From assembly GCF_028476545.1 (NCBI RefSeq), contig NW_026732778.1:62001-126000 (forward strand): a stretch of 64,000 nucleotides of DNA, in the 5' to 3' direction. Every line of letters starts with the position of its first letter. Position 1 is the stretch's first letter. This DNA is from Physella acuta. Lineage: Eukaryota > Mollusca > Gastropoda > Physidae. A program made the translations under genes and the position numbers. This document shows positions 1 to 64,000 of the stretch, in pieces. The notes under the pieces were generated by a model that saw nothing but the letters and a program-made list of their open reading frames with translations, was not told the DNA's origin and searched no databases.

Positions 1-230
1 CTAGGTCATATTTGTGTTGTTTTTTTTTTTTTAAACATGGGTGTAACATGGCATGGACTGGATATTTAAGTAGATAATATAGGCGAGCGCGTGCAAGCGA
101 ACTAATTTGGTGTGTGAGCCGAATCTAAACAGATTATTTCATACTGCCTAAGAGCGTGTAGGCTCGTTAGAGAAGTATTAAAAAAATATAATAATATATA
201 TCACAAAATAATTATGAAATTAAATTTACA
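1..230. other. AT-rich flank, nothing recognised
   Basis: No coding signal or repeat family recognised. The last nine bases (222-230, AAATTTACA) form the left target-site duplication of the LINE that follows. Confidence 0.5.
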
Positions 231-1261
231 GAGTAGTCAACATTATTATGTCTTCATATGAAGGTCTCAAATGTAGAGTAGTGCATGGTCAACAGACTAC
301 AGAGGCCTTCCCAGTACGGACCGGAGTAAGGCAGGGTTGCCTACTTTCACCATTCCTGTTCCTACTGGCCATAGACTGGGTTATGAAGATGTCAACAGAG
401 AAAACGCGAAACGGTATACAGTGGACATTGTGGAGCCAGCTGGATGACCTGGACTTTGCTGACGACCTGGCCCTCCTTTCTCACACACAACAGCAAATGC
501 AGGATAAAACCAACAGGGTTGCAAATTTTTCTACAAGCCTGGGTCTGAACATCCACAGAGGGAAAAGTAAAGTTCTCAAAGTCAATGCATCAAACAACAA
601 CCCTATAACACTGGCAGAAGAAGCCCTAGAAGAAGTGGATAGATTCACCTACCTTGGAAGTATTGTTGATAAGCAGGGTGGGACAGAAGCAGACATAAAA
701 ATAAGGACGGGTAAGGCAAGAGCAGTCTTCAACCAACTAAAAAATGTTTGGGGTTCGGGAGATTTAACCCTTAGAATAAAAATCCGGATCTTCAACACAC
801 TAGTAAAACCTGTTTTACTCTATGGAGCTGAGACATGGAGAATAACTGCTATAAATAAGAAGAAAATACAATCATTTATAAACGCATGTCTCAGAAAGAT
901 CCTGCGAATTCGCTGGCCTAAAACCATCAGAAATGATGTTCTATGGCAACGGACAAATCAACTGCCAGTGGAAGTAGAGATCCTCCAGAGAAAATGGAAA
1001 TGGATTGGCCACACACTCAGGAAGCCTGTATCCAGCATAATAAGACAGGCCCTCACCTGGAATCCACAAGGCAGGAGGAAGAGAGGCAGACCAAGAAAGA
1101 CCTGGAGACGTGACCTGGAAGAAGACACCAAGAAGATTGGATACACCTGGGGACAGTTGGAGAGACTAGCCCTGGACAGAGATGTCTGGAAAGCTCTTGT
1201 CAGCGGCCTATGTCCCAGTAGGGACGACAGGCAAACATGACATGACATGACATGACATGAC
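231..1261 (+). mobile_element. 5'-truncated non-LTR retrotransposon (LINE), reverse transcriptase C-terminal part
   Basis: An open frame (ATG at 248, stop ending at 1240, 330 codons) reads as the C-terminal half of a LINE reverse transcriptase. It has the [10 protein letters not shown] motif near residue 26, the catalytic FADD box near residue 70, a thumb-like segment, and a basic C-terminus with [13 protein letters not shown] and a W-Q-L...DR-W pattern seen in many invertebrate RTE/I-like LINE proteins. The frame also runs upstream of the ATG to the element edge, so the ATG is only the first Met in a truncated copy. The element ends in a short (ACATG)n tail at about 1236-1261. The 9-base AAATTTACA occurs at 222-230 and again at 1262-1270, consistent with a target-site duplication. 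The endonuclease and 5' half are missing, so the copy cannot move by itself. Exact clade uncertain; the intact frame suggests a fairly young insertion. Confidence 0.85.
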
Positions 1262-1270
1262 AAATTTACA

Positions 1271-2640
1271 ACAAAATATATTCATCGTTAAGAATTTTAA
1301 CATTCTGAAGCTAGACACACTATTAGCAAATATGGTTAAAAGAGAAAAATTCATCTTTCATAGTGGGGGCTACAATTCGATTTTTAAGATAAACACACCT
1401 GGATATGGTATGGCTTTCTTACAAGTAATCCTGTGAGAGTTAAGGTTAGAATTCGTGTTTAGGCTTACGTTTAAGGTAGACACTTCGACTGTATATCTAA
1501 TCTGGCTACGGTATGGCTAACTGACATGGAGGTCTATGACAAGATTTAACAGAGAACTGTCCTGTTTGGCTAAACATACATCATTTCAAATTTATAATTC
1601 AGCTAGTGTTTTTAGAGTATATATGATAACACAACCCTAGAGTACTGTCTAGTTGTAGGCCATACACATAACCACTATACAACACCACGCCCAACCCTCC
1701 AAGCCTAGACCTTCTGCTGTTGTATGTCCAACAGTAACCAGATGGACTGTCACGTGATATTCGAGCACACCAGAGCTGTTTAAAAATACACAGTGTGTAG
1801 TGTTGAATGAGTCTGACAAACATAATACATACTACTGTTTACTTAATAACTAGATTCTATAGGTTAATAATATTGTATAGATTTGTGTGTTTCTAAAAGA
1901 TGATTAGGGATTTAGAAAATACTGACAAGCTAAACTCTTTTACGATTTCAACAACTAATCTATACTAAAGACCGTAGATACATCTAGAATCTAGATCTAG
2001 ATCTAGATCTACATCTGTATCGTAAAACAATAGTACTAAACTGATCCATTACGTATAGGCCTACATCAGTATCGTACATAAAACAATATTTTTTTTTTAC
2101 TTTTCTTCATTTATTGTATTATACGTGATGTCTGATGACCAATAGACTAAGTTATAAATTAGGATATAAAATAACACAATACTTTAGTTTAAAACCTCAC
2201 TAGACTTAGTAGATTCGGAACTGAGTATGAGTTATACTGTATAATAAAAGTATAAATAAACACATGAATTAACAATACGCTCATTAAAATATAAAATACA
2301 ATTAATCAATTTATAAAAATCTTTAAGTTTTTCATAGTATTTACTACAACACTAGATCTAGATATCTAGATCTAGAATCTAGATTCTAGATCTAGATTCT
2401 AGAGTCTAGTCTAGATCTATACTGACGTACACTGATCACTGCACTGACTACAATAAATTATAAATAATATGGTTTAGAAAGTTAGATTCTTAAATCTAGT
2501 AAAACAATTTTTAATACAAAAACGTATCACGATTTAAATAATTTACATCACGTTGTCACGTTGATAAACTGAAATATAAACCTTCGTACAGTGATTACAC
2601 ATTCCTTTCGAAATAACCGTTAAAAAATCCTGACAAAGGG
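1271..2640. other. AT-rich intergenic DNA with palindromic TCTAGA/AGATCT tracts
   Basis: No gene recognised; a 74-codon frame on the minus strand at 1599-1823 has no recognisable composition or motif. Interleaved TCTAGA and AGATCT hexamers form self-complementary tracts at about 1983-2011 and 2352-2419. A similar tract lies at 9141-9173 in dynein intron 1. Confidence 0.5.
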
Positions 2641-2870
2641 AGATTCCAATCCTTACTTAAACACTCCCGGTATGAGAAAGCCGTCTGCTGCTGAATGAAC
2701 GATCCCGTCGACTGAATGTAGCAATCAACCTTCCTCGCTGACTATCAACAAAAATGTCATGTGACCGGAGCTAAAAATAACTGGGTCAGTCGCATGTCTT
2801 CTGCTTAGCCAATCGGAAAGCTCGTATGTGGAACAGTATTAGTGATGATGTAAGACTGAATGAGACTGCG
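2640..2870. promoter_or_regulatory. Promoter-like GC-richer island (orphan)
   Basis: This stretch is less AT-rich than its surroundings. It carries a near-palindromic GTCATGTGAC E-box/M-box-like site at 2756-2765, a CTAAAAATAA match to the MEF2 consensus at 2771-2780, and a CCAAT box at 2809-2813 within about 60 bases. It could be a core promoter or enhancer, possibly for a minus-strand gene to the left of the window or as a distal element of dynein. No exon could be attached to it. Confidence 0.3.
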
Positions 2871-3971
2871 GGGTTGCCTGGCGTGTTTATTTTTAGCGAA
2901 ACCTCACAAAGCGTAATGCAATATTAAATACAGCAGGACAGGATTGGATTAGAAATCCACAGATACATAACACGTCTGACTTATGTCAGCAAGCCTACTT
3001 TGATTTGTCATTATTTCCGATATTTTCGGATATTTCCGAAAAAAGAAACGGCGTTAGACCCACGTAGTTCGTCATCAGCTATATTTATCATGAAAATAGA
3101 AAGACACTTTTAAAACCTCATGTACGATATATATATATTTTTTTACCCCTTGATTCCTTGTCACGTTGTCCGTCATGTTGCCTGGGGGTCGACAACTTGC
3201 TAAAGAAATTCCACCTACTTCTTACGAGCTGACAGTGTTTCTTTCAGACTTTTTTTTAATTTAGGGGAGAGGGGGGACTTGAATTTTTAGGGGGTGGGTG
3301 ACTTTCCTAGTTGGACACTGGTAAAATTGTACATTTTCTGTATAAATTCTATTTCGTTCGGGGGTGGCGGGTGTGGGTGGGGGTGGTGCGGGCGCCTGAT
3401 GAGATGCCTGAAAGAAACATTGAGAGCATATTTTGTTTCAAACGTGATACAATCACTGTAATAATGTACATTTACGTGACTTCTGGAATAATTAAACGTT
3501 TAATTAATTTTTAAAAAATATTCATTAAAAATAAGGACCAGATAGTAGATCAATTTTGCCTTAACATGACCCACATTCGGTGAATTCAACAGGATGTTAT
3601 TTTCTTAAAATTAAAATGTGAAAAAAAAATAATTTAAACATGTTTATAATATCAAGCTTTGATGTTGTGGACAGATTAGAACGATTTTCTTGAGATATGA
3701 TTTTGATTGTGCTCCGATTATTTCGACAGTACATTTTACGATATTTTCGATTTGGTGGCATCCTCTAAAAGGTATCCCCGCCCCAATGATGTAACTGACA
3801 TAAAGCGATTTTCAGGAACAACTGTCAGTAATTAAATAAAAAAAACAAAAAATAAACAAGTCTAGCCAGGTTACTTGGACTGTCATTACTGTCAACACAT
3901 GTTCGTCACAATCATCTGTTATGACACATGCTCATCTTTACATACGAGCTGCAGAACGTGCTGCGCATGCG

Positions 3972-4260
3972 TCGAATCATAGTTTCAATTGAATAATGTT
4001 GTATCGATATCATGAAGTGTAATCGATTAGTGTTAGGCTTAGTTAGGGTATGTATTGAGTTGTTAGATTTTGGTATAGTTACCTTGAGGTATAAGTTTGA
4101 GGTTAGGGTAGGTTAATGCTGTATCGATATCATAAAGCATAATCGGATAATGTTAAGACTTATTTATAGTAGGTATTGAGTTGTATGACTATTAATATCG
4201 ATACCATGAGGTAAAACCGATTAGCGTTAAGCCTTGGTTAGGGTAGGTTGGAATTGTGAG
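3972..4260. repeat. Left arm of a long imperfect inverted repeat, with internal ATCGAT repeats
   Basis: Contains about three degenerate direct copies of a unit built on GTATCGATATCAT...AATCGATTA...GGTTAGGGTAGG (starting near 3997, 4118 and 4190). The reverse complement of 5575-5880 matches the first part (CAATT-AATAATG-TGTATCGATAT and GTTAGATTTT-GTAT blocks in the same order), so the two segments are arms of a fold-back structure about 1.3 kb apart. Confidence 0.5.
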
Positions 4261-5201
4261 ATTTTCGTGATGGTGTGTGGATGGGTCATTAGAAAATGAC
4301 TTTGAATTTGTTTATGATGGTAAGCAAATGGGTTTCGGTGTATGTTATATGACTTGTGTAAGTCGAGAGATTGGAGGGGTGGGGTGGGAGGGGTGAGGGT
4401 AAAGTGGGAGGATGAAGTAGGGTTTGTTAGATTTAGGGTAGGGAACTATGGATCATGGATGAGGTATGTCGAGCGTGTATGCTTTACCTAGTTTTAACTA
4501 CGTTGAGGTTGTTTCTATTCAACGATACCCATCTGTTAAGTAATATTTATATATAGACAGTCATTGTCTTAATTTATCTTTGTTTACACGTGTTTTAAAA
4601 ACAAATTATGGTATATTGACAACTAAAAATACAATTTTCTTTGTTGACGTATCAATCTGACATGGCCTGTATACAAAAAAAAAAAAAAAAAAAAAAAAAA
4701 CACACCAAAATGCCATAATTGCTCTATCCAACAGAGTCAATATAATTTGTCTGCTCCCTCCTCCCCTCCCCTACTCGCCCTTGAGCCAGCACGGTGTTGC
4801 GTGCATGTTATATTTGTTCAGCTGGGCTGTTTGTAAACAAGCAAACAGGAAGAAGCTGTGCGGTGGTCTCCCTTGTTTTAACTCTCTTTATGTGGTGGCT
4901 TCCCCTTGTTCAATTTTTTTTTCCTTTTTGCACGAGTCTTTCTTTTAAAAAAAAATTAAATGTTCCTAAATGTTTTTATTTTATTTTGCTTGCTTTATCT
5001 TATACAGACATGTGCTACAAAGTCTGGAATGTAGTCATGTGGGCCTACGCAAATATAATTTTTTTTTTAAAAAGCCCAAAAATACAAGCAACAAGTGTCC
5101 TGGTTTTGTCAGTTTTACCTGGTGAATTTTGGAATAGCGTGTAGATCTATTTATATTTTAAAAACCCATAACAAACATAATAGATAATTTTTAAAATTTA
5201 A
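4261..5201. other. Spacer between inverted-repeat arms; no gene recognised
   Basis: A G-rich tract near 4370-4420, a poly(A) run at about 4676-4700 and AT-rich sequence. Short open frames here have no supporting features. Confidence 0.4.
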
Positions 5202-5209
5202 AAAGTGTG

Positions 5210-5436
5210 CAGAGGCGTAGCGACCCTTCCCGGCGACCGGGGACGAACTTTCGATTTGCACCCCCCCCCCCCCCCCTCAAACTTTCGATTTGCAGCCCCC
5301 GCCCTAAAACTTTCGATTTGCAGCCCCCCCCCTAAAACTTTCGATTTGTTTCTCCAACCCATTTTGGCGCCCTCTAAGGTCGGCGCCCGGGGACATATGT
5401 GCCCAACCCCCGCCCCCCCCCCTCTCTACGCCTCTG
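5210..5436. mobile_element. hAT-type MITE, copy 1 (CAGAGGCGTAGCGA ends)
   Basis: Starts CAGAGGCGTAGCGA and ends TCTACGCCTCTG, an inverted-repeat pair beginning CAGAG as is usual for hAT elements. It is flanked by an exact 8-bp duplication AAAGTGTG (5202-5209 and 5437-5444), the duplication length of the hAT superfamily. The inside consists of repeated modules, AAACTTTCGATTTG followed by a long C run, and GGCGCCC-rich blocks. No transposase, so non-autonomous. The same modules occur in reverse orientation in the copy at 54431-54739. Confidence 0.85.
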
Positions 5437-5574
5437 AAAGTGTGGGTGAAAGAGAGGCAACAGATCATCTTAAATGTAACCGTTACGAAAAAAAATATAT
5501 TCTATTTTAACAACACTATTTTAATGGCACTAACAGAAATTTTCGTTTTAAATTAACAAAAACTGATTTTAATA

Positions 5575-5880
5575 CCAAGTCTCTACGCCAATCGGCTTTA
5601 TCTCAAGGAATCGATACTAAAATCTAACCATTCGATAGAGTGGCGTCGCTAGGTCGGGTGTCACCCAGTGCGGCACTTAGTGGTGTCACCCCCCCCCCCC
5701 CCCAAAAAAAAAAGTATTTATCTATATAAATTTGTACTTAAATTTGTACCCGGTGCGGCCCGCACCCTCCGCCCCGCCCTCGCTACGCCTCTGATTCGAT
5801 ACCTACCCTAGATAAGCCTTGAAACGAATCGATTTTATATCGATACAGCATTATTTAATTGAGACTATGATGTATGCATG
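5575..5880. repeat. Right arm of the long inverted repeat (interrupted by a MITE)
   Basis: Reverse complement matches 3978-4095 and neighbouring repeats: ATCGAT boxes, TAGATTTTAGTATCGATTCCTTGAG and GCTGTATCGATAT blocks in matching order. The arm was later split by the hAT MITE at 5638-5793. Confidence 0.45.
5638..5793. mobile_element. hAT-type MITE, copy 2 (nested in inverted-repeat arm)
   Basis: Begins GAGTGGCGTCGCTAGG and ends CGCTACGCCTCTG, and is flanked by an exact 8-bp duplication ATTCGATA (5630-5637 and 5794-5801). Interior has GGTGTCACC modules and a run of C then A. 156 bp, no coding capacity. It sits inside the older inverted-repeat arm. Confidence 0.8.
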
Positions 5881-5955
5881 CGGATCACTTCCTGATATAT
5901 CGTCAGTAAATATGAGCTTATTTCATGAGGGGTACTGGATGAAGCTTGACAAGTC

Positions 5956-6272
5956 CAGAGGCGTAGCTAAGGGAGGGCACCAAATTAGGTAGAAAATACA
6001 ATAACATCCTTATTCTGAACTGCATTACAGTCGAATTAAAGAAAATAGAAAGCTATTTGGTTCTATGGACGGCTTTCTACGTTGCTTGTGTGATACGGGA
6101 AAAACTATTAACGATTACTATTTACTCCTCTGTGTGTGTGTGTGTGTGTGTTTGTGTGTGGTGGGGGAAGGGGTCCATTTTCGCTAACGTGAATAAATAT
6201 ATAAATATGTAGGAGGGGGGGTGCAAAATCGATAGTTCGCCCCGGGCGCTGTAATGGTTTGATACGCCTCTG
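5956..6272. mobile_element. hAT-type MITE, copy 3
   Basis: Starts CAGAGGCGTAGCTAAGG and ends ATACGCCTCTG. The flanking 8-mers GACAAGTC (5948-5955) and TACAAGTC (6273-6280) match at 7 of 8 bases. Contains a (GT)n tract at about 6130-6160 and a short AAATCGATAGTTCGCCCC module related to the other copies. Non-autonomous. Confidence 0.75.
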
Positions 6273-6280
6273 TACAAGTC

Positions 6281-7145
6281 TCCCGTTTATATTGTCCACT
6301 AGTCGATACCCTAGGCTGAATCAGAATAAACTAAGGACGTGTCATAGTACCGACTTTCAATTTGTGATTTTAGGATATGTCTGTAAAATTATGACATTCA
6401 CTTTTAACTACTGCGAAGAATAATTTTTATTTTTCTCTTGCCACTTTTTCGGCCTTATAGTAAAGATTTTGATGTCTTGTATAGTACTAAGGGAAACAAC
6501 CGTTTTAACATATATTGTGTTATTTGGTTATCTGATTATCGAACATTCTTACAAGGAAAAATAATTAGCTCCGGTCTAGTCTAATTTAAAACATACATTT
6601 TGGTTGAAAAACTATTCATTAGAGAAAATGATAGGTGTTACTTAGGATAATTTTTAAATATTTTTAAAAATTGCCTACTAGCTCATGTTGTGCGCCATAG
6701 TAAAAAAAAAGCAGTTTTAACATATACGGACATTTATTAATGCATACAGTTGGTGATAGCGTAATTATATTTAGTGATTTCCGTGTAAATATAAAATAAA
6801 AAGATTATAGGAAACCACTGTATCCTGGACCACCTCAATATTTCGATATTAAAACCGCACTAGGGGTCTCAATTCTAGATTTATCATCATTTTATTTATG
6901 CAGAGAAAAATGCATCAGAATTCAATTTATATAAGGGAGTTAACCATTAAATATTATTTTACATTTAGAGTTATCTTTTAAGCAGAAGCCCGGATGATCG
7001 GCTGCTAGCTGCTCCCTACTTATATCCGGTCTCCACCTCATAAATATACAATCGATTTTCAATATCTGTAAGAATTTTGTTCGAACATTGAATCTAGTCC
7101 TGGCGATTTAAAATCAAGAAAGTCGTATCTTGACCAACAGCCAGG
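6281..7145 (+). promoter_or_regulatory. 5' flank and presumptive 5' UTR of the dynein heavy chain gene
   Basis: No other gene seen. An in-frame TGA at 7131-7133 lies just upstream of the dynein ATG at 7146, so that ATG is the first possible Met. ATAAATATA at 7040-7048 is TATA-like, but in such AT-rich DNA this is weak. The transcription start and any 5' UTR intron cannot be placed from sequence. Confidence 0.3.
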
Positions 7146-45428
<38,283 letters not shown>

Positions 45429-46230
45429 ATGCTGGCACTGGCATGATTCTCTACATGGATACCTATTTTATCTGTTTCTTTAGCTTTTATTGCATACAGT
45501 TTGCTTACTTCTGCTGTCTTTATCACAAAAAATGCAGTTATAGAAATTTTTTTTTAAATAAGCTGTGATGGTAATAGTTTATGAGCATGAAAAATATGTT
45601 ATAATAAAATTCTGTATTGAAGCATTACAACTACAGGTATGTGTAACATGGTTTTACTTAACCAAATATTGAGCTACGTTTTTTTTTTGTATACATTAAA
45701 GGAATGCTATTGTCTTAAATCATAATGTTCTCTATTAAGCGTTCAAACTTTGGTGGATGTAGGCATCCATCTTTTTAGACAGTGTGTTCTCTAATTATAT
45801 TAAGGGATTTTTTTTTTCTATACATTTTTTTATTATTCAGCACCATGTATCTTTACAACTTTGTATTCAACTAAAATTAAAATGTCAATGTACTTTTGTG
45901 ACCGTTACACACATATATACACATACTCACACACACACACACACACACACTAAGACCAACCATCTTTACGTATTTAAGTAAAATAATAGTTACAACTTAC
46001 TTTCATCCATGCCCGAAATGGACTTCTTCTTTACATATATATATATATTTGAAATAATTGTGTCAATGCTTTTGGTGTTTCACCCATACTTGACTTATTT
46101 ATTCGGATTTTTTTTTTAAATCTTTGTGCTTGAAATCTGCCATTAAAACTGTTTCCTTGAGCTAGTTTCTATGTTAAATTATTGTAATGTGGAATTTTAA
46201 GTTGGAATAAAAATTATTTTGTGGAACCAA
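45429..46230 (+). other. Presumptive 3' UTR of the dynein heavy chain gene
   Basis: AATAAA poly(A) signals lie at 45603-45608 and 46206-46211; the second is followed by the GT-rich GTTTTGGGTGTCAG. A (CA)n tract lies at about 45905-45950 and an (AT)n tract near 46035-46050. Either signal could be used. Confidence 0.5.
46206..46211 (+). terminator. Distal poly(A) signal AATAAA of the dynein gene
   Basis: Canonical hexamer with a GT-rich element 25-40 bases downstream; a proximal AATAAA is at 45603-45608. Confidence 0.5.
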
Positions 46231-46353
46231 GTTTTGGGTGTCAGACTGTCCTTCATAGACTAAAGGAAATGTGTTGGTAATAAATAAGGATTGTTACATG
46301 TTTCACTTAATTCAAAACCAGTAAATAGTATCCATCAAACACTAAGAATCGAA

Positions 46354-46359
46354 TTTATT
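46354..46359 (-). terminator. Candidate poly(A) signal of the homeobox gene
   Basis: TTTATT on the + strand reads AATAAA on the minus strand, about 580 bases after the homeobox stop codon. If used, the two convergent genes end only about 100-150 bp apart. Confidence 0.4.
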
Positions 46360-46941
46360 CAGGTAAAATAGCAAGCACAGACAAATATTGTCAGATGTAC
46401 AAAAGGCAAGTTATGTAGACATGAATAGACAACAACAGGTAGAGACAATTAGAAGTCTTAACAGTTTTTTTTGACTTAGTAGGGTTTTTCTTCATGTGGT
46501 ACTTCCATGGTCCATAGGAAGTTTTGCTATTTGAAGTTGGTAAAGCTGTATCATGGCAGACTTTTCTTTTTTAATCTTGGAACGTAATTGTTTTTCTAAA
46601 TTATTTCACAGCTACTGCTCTAGTGGTAATGGGTTCATTATGAAACAATTGTCTAGAGGATCATTTAAATTAGAAATCAAAACGTTACTTTGAATGCATG
46701 TAAACTTGAAATGTCCACAAGGGATTTGACTCACTTGTAGTTGCATTGTTGAACAATACTGAAAACACTTTAATGTTGTACATTGAATTGCACAAGAGGT
46801 CTTTGAAATTGACAATTTCACACGTCTATTATAAAAGGAAGGGCTGTTAATGTATATAAGCACAGTTCTTTTAAAAGGCCTTCACACAAATGTACTAGAT
46901 GAGTCATAAGCCTAGGAGTTTACATTTGTAGTATAGCTCTT

Positions 46942-63739
<16,798 letters not shown>

Positions 63740-64000
63740 CCGGACATTCAACCAACACCTAGACAGCGTTCGCGTAACTCATCTGCCACGGTGCAGCAAT
63801 GTGCGTACTGTGCGTCGTTTATCACCGTCGGTGTGATGTGCGGCTGCTCATGATCATAACCGCGTTAATTACAAATCTTTTCATTACGGGGACGCTAATC
63901 ACCGGGTCAGTTTTAATTAAAATTTTCTCCTTAATTAGAGTTCTCTTCATAAACGTTAAGTATTTCTTGCGGTGCTGTAGTGTAAGATTATGCGACACAA
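63740..64000 (-). promoter_or_regulatory. 5' flank of homeobox gene with TAATTA cluster
   Basis: Between 125 and 200 bases upstream of the start codon lie GTTAATTAC (63864-63872), TTTAATTAAA (63912-63921) and TTAATTAG (63931-63938), all homeodomain-type cores. Part may be 5' UTR. The transcription start is not identifiable. Confidence 0.35.

Noticed and set aside
4794-5144. 116-codon frame as a small membrane protein
   Set aside because: Hydrophobic composition is that of T-rich DNA. No conserved feature, and it lies between inverted-repeat arms.
5205-5510. Proline-rich 101-codon frame
   Set aside because: It is the C-run interior of a hAT-type MITE with exact target duplication.

Overview
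The window looks like an AT-rich stretch of an invertebrate nuclear genome, most likely a gastropod mollusc. The reasons are many short GT-AG introns, tRNA-derived SINEs, hAT-type MITEs, TCTAGA/AGATCT and TAGGCCTA-like simple repeats, and a homeobox gene of a type kept in lophotrochozoans. The species cannot be fixed from sequence alone.

Layout. 1-7.1 kb is intergenic and rich in mobile elements: a 5'-truncated LINE with target-site duplication, a promoter-like GC-richer island near 2.7 kb, a long inverted repeat (about 4.0-4.3 / 5.6-5.9 kb) and three small hAT-type MITEs. 7.1-45.4 kb (+) is one complete gene, the cytoplasmic dynein 1 heavy chain (DYNC1H1), in 93 exon positions. By my splice model it has 13,935 coding bases and 4,644 residues, close to the roughly 4,646 of the human protein, with no broken exon. 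45.4-46.9 kb is the short convergent 3' interval with poly(A) signals of both neighbours. 46.9-63.7 kb (-) is a three-exon homeobox gene of MSX-like (Msxlx-type) character, 369 residues, with an EH1 repressor motif and an intron between homeodomain residues 44 and 45. Its 14.2-kb second intron is full of MITEs, SINEs, (TA)n tracts and a large CA/GACCCC minisatellite. 63.7-64.0 kb is its 5' flank.

The main discovery candidate is in the dynein gene. The exon for the first half of the microtubule-binding domain exists as two tandem, diverged copies (31597-31792 and 32672-32867). Both are exactly 196 nt and have identical splice phases, and their length makes joint inclusion or joint skipping frameshifting. 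They look like a mutually exclusive exon pair that would give this animal two dynein motors with different microtubule contacts. The same gene also shows a triplicated 193-bp intron/exon-start unit with three identical 3' splice sites, a possible 15-nt in-frame microexon in the C-terminal region, a duplicated splice donor giving an optional in-frame 12-residue insert in the tail, and two GC-AG introns.

The two genes are not functionally linked as far as I can see; they are tail-to-tail neighbours. All exon boundaries were assigned by eye from splice consensus, phase and remembered homology, without alignment software or transcripts.
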